In this document: in pieces, positions 37,043-42,853 of the stretch
Position numbering within the stretch: the stretch's first letter is position 1
How the letters are laid out: every line of letters starts with the position of its first letter
NCBI RefSeq assembly: GCF_001645765.1
Contig: NZ_LWUJ01000014.1
Location: 1-42,853 of the forward strand
Source: Candidatus Mycoplasma haematobovis
GTDB taxonomy: Bacteria > Bacillota_I > Bacilli_A > Mycoplasmatales > Mycoplasmoidaceae
Length of the DNA stretch: 42,853 nt
Reading direction: 5' to 3'
The notes under the pieces: generated by a model
Database searches by the model: none
What the model saw: only the letters and a program-made list of their open reading frames with translations
Told to the model about the DNA's origin: nothing
Program-made: the position numbers and the translations under genes

Positions 37043-37732
37043 ATGGCCAAGGGAATTAGATCTTTCTTGCCTCAATTATCTATTGCTGTTCCTGCAATAA
37101 CTACAGGAATGCTTATTTTTTCTGAAAAAGTCGATCCCATTACTTCATTACTTTCCAGTTCTGGAGAAGAAAAGAAAGAAGATAGTAGTATAGAGAAGAC
37201 ATCAAAACAAAAAGGAGATAAAGAGGGCGATGAAGCTGGCAAAGAAGGTCAAAAAGGCAAGGGCGAAACAGGTGATGGTAAGGATAAAGGTGGAAAACTA
37301 GGAGAGGGTTTAAAAGATGGATCCTCAGATGGTAAAGGGCAAGGTACTGGAGAAGGCGGATCAGGAGATCCTGATTCTAAGGGCGATAGTCTTGGTGATG
37401 CAAAAGGTCTAGATGGTGGTTCTCCTGCTTTAGAGTTAAATAAATTGAGTGGTGTACAAGTAGGATCTGACGAACAAGGCCAACAAATACCTAATCAAGT
37501 GAATGGCGATCCGCAAGGAAGCGATCAAAATGATCATGCTATGGGAGATTCACAAACATCTGACGGACAAGAGAATTCTGATAGCAGTTTAGGTAGCGTA
37601 ATTTCAGGAAGTCCTAGTCCTGATTCTGAAAGAAGAGAAGTAAATGGCGGTTCCGTAGGAGGCGAAACAATTTATTTTGCTCCAGCTTTTTCAGAATTTT
37701 TTGGAATAATTACTTCTGAAGATGTTGGTTAA
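37043..37732 (+). CDS. Gly/Asp/Lys-rich acidic anchored protein (229 aa), single copy here
   Basis: ATG 37043 to TAA 37732. Start supported by GTAAGG just upstream and by the anchor that follows (SFLPQLSIAVPAITTGMLIF, about 7-26). SSSGEEKKEDSS follows, then a region of about 100 residues made of Gly with Asp, Lys, Glu and Ser (EGQKGKGETGDGKDKGG, GEGGSGDPDSKG), a Gln/Asn/Ser-rich part and a short hydrophobic end (IYFAPAFSEFFGIITSEDVG). No Cys and almost no aromatic residues in the middle, so it should be disordered. Like D and E in composition but not in sequence. It starts the plus run to 42853. Confidence 0.85.
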   Translation: MAKGIRSFLPQLSIAVPAITTGMLIFSEKVDPITSLLSSSGEEKKEDSSIEKTSKQKGDKEGDEAGKEGQKGKGETGDGKDKGGKLGEGLKDGSSDGKGQGTGEGGSGDPDSKGDSLGDAKGLDGGSPALELNKLSGVQVGSDEQGQQIPNQVNGDPQGSDQNDHAMGDSQTSDGQENSDSSLGSVISGSPSPDSERREVNGGSVGGETIYFAPAFSEFFGIITSEDVG

Positions 37733-37766
37733 TAATTATTAAACAGATTAAATTAGTAATTAAGTA

Positions 37767-38894
37767 GTGATATCTTTAATTAAATTTTTAAAAATTGTAT
37801 TGCCTGTTGCCACAGTAGCAACGGCAACTGTAGCTACTGTTTCTTTAGTATCCTTTAAGAAAATAGACTTAGATAAGAATAAAGACAATGAAGATAGAGT
37901 ATTGGATGATCTTGAACTGAAAGCAAAAGACTTCAAAGAGAAGAAGATGCTTTATTCAAAAAATGGAAAGAATGATTCAGTAACTTTAGAAGATGATTCT
38001 TTAATAGAAGAGATTCTTAAGAAGTTTCAAAATAACGAGGATTTAGTAGAACTGGAAGGTAAAGTTCCAAATATTGAAGAGCTTAAGAAATTCTTATCAG
38101 AAAACAAGGATGCATTAGCTAATGCACCTTCTTTATCTGACCAAGAAAAAAGTAATAAAGATTTAACGTTAAATAAACCTTCTGCGGTTGATCAGGAAAC
38201 AAACAATGGAGATACTGGTCTTCCAAATCAATTACTTTCTCCACAGGCCCCTCAATCTGAGCATAAGGATGTCAATGAATTAGGAATACAGTCTGAACAG
38301 GGTGCTCAAGATGACCTAGGTATTAGTAGACAAGACTTAGATCTTGGATTAGATAAGAAAGAAGAAAGTGGCGACGCATTTGAACAAAAAGAGAAGAAAG
38401 ATCTTGAATCGAAAGAACTAACTAATATGCAAGGCGATTCTCAGCTAACACAAGAGGAGCAGGATAAAGATGAAGAAACAACGAAAGAAGTTGATAAAGA
38501 CAAAATTGATGACGGAGGACTACAACAACCATCATTACAAGAGCCAAAAGATGCAATTCTAGAAAAGGATTCAGGCAAGGAAGAAGGTTCAAAAACAGTA
38601 CCTGAAGAATTGGGACCAAAATCTGGAGAAGTTCAAGAACAAAAAGAAGGCAGAGATATTGCTATTCCTAATGATTCACAAACACAAGATTCAGCATCAT
38701 TAAATCTAGGGGCTAAACAATTATCGGAAAGTCAAGGAGTTGACGGCTCAGTTAAAGGTGATGAAAAAAGTACTCATGAAGGCACTTCTTCCGAAGGAAA
38801 GAAACAATTATCTTTAGAAGAAATACAAGAATTAGAGAATCTAAAAAAGGAGATAGAAGATTTAACGAATAGTTTGAAAATACTATCTCTTTAA
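37767..38894 (+). CDS. Family D acidic, largely disordered surface-type protein (375 aa)
   Basis: GTG 37767 to TAA 38894, no internal TGA. Anchor about 8-30 (KIVLPVATVATATVATVSLV), SFKKID, LKAKDFKEKKMLYSKNGKND, LIEEILKKFQNNED, then about 230 acidic residues rich in Asp, Glu, Gln, Ser and Lys, and a C-terminal coiled segment (EEIQELENLKKEIEDLTNSL). In frame: TTGCCTG followed by TTGCCAC. Closest to the OFF copy at 24869. The C-terminal helix differs from the DIKxW type of 17401 and 18990. Followed by a broken E gene. Confidence 0.88.
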   Translation: MISLIKFLKIVLPVATVATATVATVSLVSFKKIDLDKNKDNEDRVLDDLELKAKDFKEKKMLYSKNGKNDSVTLEDDSLIEEILKKFQNNEDLVELEGKVPNIEELKKFLSENKDALANAPSLSDQEKSNKDLTLNKPSAVDQETNNGDTGLPNQLLSPQAPQSEHKDVNELGIQSEQGAQDDLGISRQDLDLGLDKKEESGDAFEQKEKKDLESKELTNMQGDSQLTQEEQDKDEETTKEVDKDKIDDGGLQQPSLQEPKDAILEKDSGKEEGSKTVPEELGPKSGEVQEQKEGRDIAIPNDSQTQDSASLNLGAKQLSESQGVDGSVKGDEKSTHEGTSSEGKKQLSLEEIQELENLKKEIEDLTNSLKILSL

Positions 38895-38903
38895 GGTTTA
38901 TTT

Positions 38904-39271
38904 ATGTCTTTTTTAGCAAGTTGAAATCTTTATTTCCAGTAATGGTTGTTGGTGATTCTGTAGAGGGCGCTCCAACAAATTACAGAATTAATTATTTTTG
39001 AGGCAAAAGAGGTTATTCTCGAGACTAATTATTAAGGTGAGTTACAGATTCCTGAACCAGAAGTAGAATCACAATCTAAAAAAGTTCCTTCTCTCCCTCC
39101 AGACCAAGCGGATGAAGAATTTAAACTAGATACACCAAAAGAATAGGAAGATGAACTATCTAAGGAAGAGGAAAAAGATACAAAAAACCAGAAAATAAAC
39201 CAATGAAATTTAAAGAGAATTATCTTGGAAAAATGTTATTTGCAATATTTGGTAAAGGTAAGAAACAATAG
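38904..39271 (+). pseudogene. Family E pseudogene
   Basis: Pieces in different frames match E proteins: SKLKSLFPVMVVGDSV, then a deletion of the second half of the anchor to EGAPT; LQIPEPEVESQ with VPSLPPDQADEE; DELSKEEEKD; and MKFKENYLGKMLFAIFGKGK as the basic tail, ending at TAG 39271. At least one deletion, two frameshifts and one in-frame TAG (in CCAAAAGAATAGGAAG) are present. It occupies the usual E position behind a D gene. Clearly decayed. Confidence 0.75.
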
Positions 39272-39310
39272 TAATTCTTTTTGAATAAATTAAAAAGCCT
39301 TGTTTAATTC

Positions 39311-40330
39311 GTGTTAACTTTTGCTAAGTTATTAAAGGTTTTGTTGCCAGTTGCCAGTGTAACATCAGCAACACTGATTACTGCTTCTTTAGTATCTTTC
39401 AGAAAAAAGAATGATAATAACCAAAAACAAAATAGCGACATCTTATTAATTGATTTTGAAAATCCTGTAAAGGAGTTTGAAGAAAGGATTATTTTCTATT
39501 CAGAGGACGGGAAAGGACAAGGAGATGTATCTTTAGATAAAGAAAATGCAGAAAAATTAAAGAAACATATTAATAATAAACAAGATCTTAATAAGGGTTT
39601 AGAAAAAGGTGGTTTTGTCCCTGACGAAGTAGGAGAATCAGTTCCAAGAGAAAATAGTGATTCAAAAACAGAACATAATCAAACTTCAAAGACATCTAAA
39701 CCAAATTTAGATAATCCTAACCAAGAAGGTGAGGGAGCTTTAAGTCAAGAACAGGCACACGATAGTGATGATGAAAGTATTCCTAAAAGGGATGCAACAC
39801 CTTTACAAGATGAACCACAATCTCTATTAACTAAAGATGGATCTTTAGTAAATGAAAAAAGTGAAGAAACAAAGGAGTCTGATCCAAAACTTAAAAATAC
39901 TGGCGAGCTAAATAGTGATGACAGTGTTGATCAATCTGGGCAAAAGGTTGGCAAAGAGAATCAAGACGATAATTTAAGTTCTGAAGATGGTCAACAAGGA
40001 AGAGATGACGATTCTTCATCGGAACTTAAAGAATCAGAAGGACAAGTTCAATTATTAGAGTCAAATCCTCATAGCCCCACCTCTTCTCAAGCTGAAGAAA
40101 TTAGAGAAAGCAATAAGTCTGATGGAATCCCAGAATCAAATTCTGCTGCTTCATCCGATTTATCTCTAAATGAAAATGTAGGAAGAAAAGGTGGAATAGA
40201 TCCTAGTTCAAATTCAGGTGGAGTTGATAGTCTTAACGAAGAGGGGCTAAGAGAGCTACAGGAATTAGGAGAAAAACTGCAAGCATCTAGCGAACAATTA
40301 GAGAATATATTGGCCTCTTTGGATGCATAA
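39311..40330 (+). CDS. Family D acidic, largely disordered surface-type protein (339 aa)
   Basis: GTG 39311 to TAA 40330. Anchor about 8-30 (KVLLPVASVTSATLITASLV), SFRKKNDNNQKQ, VKEFEERIIFYSEDGKGQ, KENAEKLKKHINNK, then about 200 residues rich in Ser, Asp, Glu, Asn and Gln, and a C-terminal helix (RELQELGEKLQASSEQLENIL). In frame with TTGCCAG twice (39344-39357), so it too carries the slippage site. No Cys. Followed after 4 bp by an intact E gene. Confidence 0.88.
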   Translation: MLTFAKLLKVLLPVASVTSATLITASLVSFRKKNDNNQKQNSDILLIDFENPVKEFEERIIFYSEDGKGQGDVSLDKENAEKLKKHINNKQDLNKGLEKGGFVPDEVGESVPRENSDSKTEHNQTSKTSKPNLDNPNQEGEGALSQEQAHDSDDESIPKRDATPLQDEPQSLLTKDGSLVNEKSEETKESDPKLKNTGELNSDDSVDQSGQKVGKENQDDNLSSEDGQQGRDDDSSSELKESEGQVQLLESNPHSPTSSQAEEIRESNKSDGIPESNSAASSDLSLNENVGRKGGIDPSSNSGGVDSLNEEGLRELQELGEKLQASSEQLENILASLDA

Positions 40331-40334
40331 ATAG

Positions 40335-40778
40335 ATGTCTTTGAAACTATATTTAAGTAAACTAAAAGCGCTATTTCCAGTATTTGTTGTTGGTACTTCT
40401 GTAGCAATAACTATCAAATTACTTACCGAATCTAGTCCTACAACTTCAAATATATTTCAAGTATCTGCAACAGAAGATATCTTAGAGACTAGTTATGAAG
40501 ATAAATTAGAGGTTCCTACAGAGCCCGAACCAGAAAAGCCTCCTGTACCTGAAGAAACTCCGCCGCAAGAAGAACAATCAGAGCCTGAAGATGAAAAAGA
40601 GGACGAAAAAAGTGATGAAGACAAAGAATCTTCAAGTGAAGATAAAAAAGATGAATCAAAGGATCAATCTGAACAAAAACAAGAGAAGAAAGAACAACAA
40701 AAAACTACTGCTAAAAGGAGACTTATTCCGCACGGCATCGGTGGTTTGTTGGGAAAAATATTAAATCCACAAAATTAA
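40335..40778 (+). CDS. Family E acidic protein with basic tail (147 aa)
   Basis: ATG 40335 to TAA 40778. Anchor KLKALFPVFVVGTSVAITIKLL (about 9-30), TSNIFQVSATEDILETSYED, PTEPEPEKPPVPEETPPQEE, a Glu/Asp/Lys/Ser tract and a basic end TAKRRLIPHGIGGLLGKIL. No Cys. The anchor DNA is very similar to 25932. The stop is immediately followed by ATG of the G gene. The strongly acidic middle beside a basic, possibly amphipathic tail is the family's defining layout. Confidence 0.88.
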   Translation: MSLKLYLSKLKALFPVFVVGTSVAITIKLLTESSPTTSNIFQVSATEDILETSYEDKLEVPTEPEPEKPPVPEETPPQEEQSEPEDEKEDEKSDEDKESSSEDKKDESKDQSEQKQEKKEQQKTTAKRRLIPHGIGGLLGKILNPQN

Positions 40779-41387
40779 ATGTCACCAGTAGGCTTTAAAG
40801 TTAGTGTAGCTATAGGAGGTTTAGCAGCATTATCTGGAACTGCTACTTATTTCTTTACCAGAACTACTATTGAACAACAATTAGTATCAGAGGGATTGAC
40901 TCTGATAAGTGATAATAAAGATTACAAATTTGTGTTGTTTACGTACAAAGATGATGAAGAATTAAAGAAAGCATTATCTTCGAAGGAGACTTTAGACTTT
41001 AATACGAAAATTACAGATATTGAAAAATGATGTAAAGAGACTCTTAAACAATGAACTTCAAATGGAAAGTTATTAAAGAACGCAAAAACATGGTGCATTA
41101 TTCCAAAAGTAAAGATTCTTAAAGACAGAATAAAGGAAACATTGAATAAACCAAAAGTATGGCAAACTCATTTTACTAAGTTAGTTGGCACTTCCGAAAC
41201 AGAGAATAAGCTTTTGGCGGCCTTGAATGCCATTTCAACAAAACCAACCTTGACTAAAGATTCAAGTAATGGAGGAACAGTATTAGATGGATGATGCACT
41301 TCTGCTTTGGATCAAAAAATATATGAAATAGATAAGACATATAAAACAGAAGAAAATGTAACGAATTGATGTTTTGAAACTGCTTAA
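40779..41387 (+). CDS. Family G two-module membrane-anchored protein with four Trp-Cys (202 aa)
   Basis: ATG 40779, directly after the E stop, to TAA 41387. Anchor about 5-26, TRTTIEQQLVSEGLTLISD, ELKKALSSKE, KWCKETLKQW to TWCIIPKVKILKDRI, VWQTHF, GGTVLDGWC to NWCFETA. Four Trp-Cys dipeptides with spacings 20 and 24, the loosest in the window. Intact, unlike the copy at 20699. Followed by H and I, as at 20699/21335/21963. Confidence 0.9.
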
Positions 41388-41415
41388 AGATTACTAACTT
41401 GTTTTTGTGAGTAAT

Positions 41416-42087
41416 ATGTCTCCTGAATTTGTGCAAAAGCTAATTTCAATAACAGTAATCACTGGGGGACTGGGGGGTGGATATTATGCTTTGACTGGCG
41501 GCGGCACAGGCACCTTATCAAAGATGCATTTGGCAACTGGCAGACAATTAATTACTGATTGAACAGTTCTTGAAGCAAAATACAATTTACAGGATAATCA
41601 AGACATAATTGACGAAATACCAAAGAATTCTAAAAAATTTAATGAAAAAATAAAGAAATGATGCGAAAGTAAAGGAAGTACTTATTTTTTAGATGCGACA
41701 GATAAGACTTATCGTTCTTATGCTGTTTGATGTGTAACGGAAGTTAGTTTAGATAAGGAATTAAAGAGATTAGGTTTTAAATGAGACGATAATCATTGAG
41801 ATAAGAAGGCTAAGAAATACAATGAATCAAATCAGACATTTATGAAACAAGCTCCTAAAGGAGGAAAAATAACCCCTTTAAATGAAAGCGAAATTAGAGC
41901 TTGATGTGAATCTAATAAAGACGGAAGATACAAATATCCAGGTGATGAGGCGGAACATAGAATGAGAACATATTGTTATTGAACTGAAGAAGATTTAACA
42001 GCTACTAATAATCCAGAATCTGCACCAGAAACTCCTCCACAATTACCTCCATTAGATCCTCCAGCTCTTGACACTGATAAATCCTAA
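41416..42087 (+). CDS. Family H two-module C-x22-C membrane-anchored protein with Pro-rich tail (223 aa)
   Basis: ATG 41416 to TAA 42087. Anchor ITVITGGLGGGYYALTGGG (about 11-29), KMHLATGRQLITDW, KWCESKGSTYFLDATD to VWCVTEVS, GFKWDDNHWDKKAKKY, AWCESNKDGRYKYPGD to TYCYWTEED, both pairs spaced 22, then a Pro-rich tail (PESAPETPPQLPPLDPP). The tail is related in composition but not in sequence to that at 26409. Followed by an I gene 5 bp later. Confidence 0.9.
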
Positions 42088-42092
42088 GTAGT

Positions 42093-42677
42093 ATGACTAT
42101 ATTACCTCATCATATTGCTGGTATCTTTTTGTTAGGTGGTTTAACTGTAGGAGGTTACTTTACTGTTATTGCATTTACTCCTCCATCATTAGAAAGTAAG
42201 TTAAGTCAATTAGGACTTGAGGTGCTTAAAGGAAACTGGGGAGATAAGGAAGATGCATATCAAAAAGCAAGTGAAGATCTAATAACCTCTATTCCTAAAA
42301 ATGGCGCAGGCAAAATTGATGGATTTGTAAACAAATTAGAGGATTGATGTAATAAATATAAGACAAAGAATTTTTTGGGCGAAAATGATGCTAATTACAA
42401 ACGATTTTCACGTTGATGTACAGTTACTAAGAAAATTCAAGAAGTTTTAAAAAAGAGAGGAGGATTTGCTGATTTAGATGCACAAGAAAAAGCAAATATG
42501 TTTAGAGATTACAGTGCTGACACAAATACAGATAATAAGTTTGTTATTCCAGCAAAAGCACCACTTCAAGAATCAGATTTAAATAAATGATGTGATACTA
42601 AGAAAGAAGAAGTTTACAAATATGAATCAGATCAGGATTTACAAAGAGTAATTAAATGATGTTACAAAAAAGCATAA
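42093..42677 (+). CDS. Family I two-module C-x22-C membrane-anchored protein (194 aa)
   Basis: ATG 42093 to TAA 42677. Anchor about 7-26 (HIAGIFLLGGLTVGGYFTV), FTPPSLESKLSQLGLEVL, DWCNKYKTKNFLGEND to RWCTVTKKI, KWCDTKKEEVYKYESD to KWCYKKA, both pairs spaced 22. Unlike the copies at 21963 and 27079, its leader DNA has diverged, so it has not shared the recent sequence exchange. Followed by an E gene that runs off the window. Confidence 0.92.
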
Positions 42678-42715
42678 TTCTTTAGAAGTTATTAATACAT
42701 TAAGGTTTAGAATTA

Positions 42716-42853
42716 ATGAAGTTACTAGCAAGCTTAAGCAAGCTGAAATCATTATTTCCAGTAATAGTTGTTGGCGCCTCTGTAGCAATAACTATTAAGT
42801 TATTGACAGAGGGTGCCCCAACTGCGACAGAGTTAATTAAAGTTTCTGCAGAA
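42716..42853 (+). CDS. Family E protein, 5' part only (cut by window edge)
   Basis: ATG 42716; 46 residues to the window end. Anchor KLKSLFPVIVVGASVAITIKLL, then TEGAPTATELIKVSAE, matching the other E proteins and the broken copy at 38904 (EGAPT). The 3' part with the acidic tract and basic tail lies outside the window. There is no D gene directly upstream here; the gene follows I, opening a new block. Confidence 0.85.
   Translation, partial: MKLLASLSKLKSLFPVIVVGASVAITIKLLTEGAPTATELIKVSAE

Noticed and set aside
1-42853. Insertion sequences or phage as the source of the repeated blocks
   Set aside because: No transposase, integrase, inverted terminal repeats or target duplications were seen; duplication and recombination among paralogs explain the pattern.

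Overview
The window reads as chromosome of a haemotropic mycoplasma (haemoplasma). The DNA is AT-rich, TGA must be read as Trp (genetic code 4; read with TGA as stop, nearly every gene falls apart), genes are tightly packed with ATG/GTG/TTG starts and TAATG overlaps, and almost all of it is a paralogous array of small proteins with an N-terminal membrane segment. That layout is known from haemoplasma genomes. I cannot fix the species. No tRNA, rRNA, insertion sequence or CRISPR array was seen.

One structural rule joins most genes. After an N-terminal hydrophobic helix come one, two or three modules of about 80-100 residues. Each module has a Trp/aromatic helix motif (W-x3-[WFL]-x2-[YL]) followed by two cysteines almost always exactly 22 residues apart (C-x15-[FY]-x2-hydrophobic-x2-aromatic-C, often ending WC). 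Working family names: A (two modules, WCTK ends), B (one module with a Pro-rich linker), C (two modules, starts MNPLLPK), G (MAT..TIGDKL), H (GGLGGGYYALTGG), I (VSPVHVAG), J (KAG..GYGIY), K (MSKxxP..YLLSTQNT) and L (three modules, about 345 residues). Cys-free families are D (340-375 residues, acidic, disordered), E (about 150 residues, acidic middle and basic tail) and M (71-76 residues, ending Trp-Phe).

Layout. 1-361: edge of a type I restriction specificity gene (minus). 362-746: no gene seen. 747-3900: small gene, poly-G OFF gene, two A genes, C and M relics. 3944-16052: mainly minus-strand A and B genes, with four B<->C divergent pairs sharing a TATAAGT box; M peptides at 5695-6424; an unrelated frameshifted gene at 12317-13088. 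16065-22553: plus-strand run (C-x-C gene, L relic, D, E, D, K-like gene, G relic, H, I). 22554-23761: minus J/K. 23817-27654: plus L, D(OFF), E, H, I. 27655-33901: minus array of ten genes alternating J and K. 33990-35670: plus L, G. 35675-36909: minus J/K. 37043-42853: plus acidic gene, D, E relic, D, E, G, H, I, E.

Blocks recur as L-D-E-G-H-I (plus) flanked by J-K (minus), so the region looks built by duplication of modules. Many copies carry small slippage lesions: a G9 tract, 7-bp units present once, twice or three times, 1-, 4- and 8-bp indels, and J/K chimeras. My inference is a surface-antigen repertoire diversified by phase switching and recombination; no gene here has a function I can prove from sequence.
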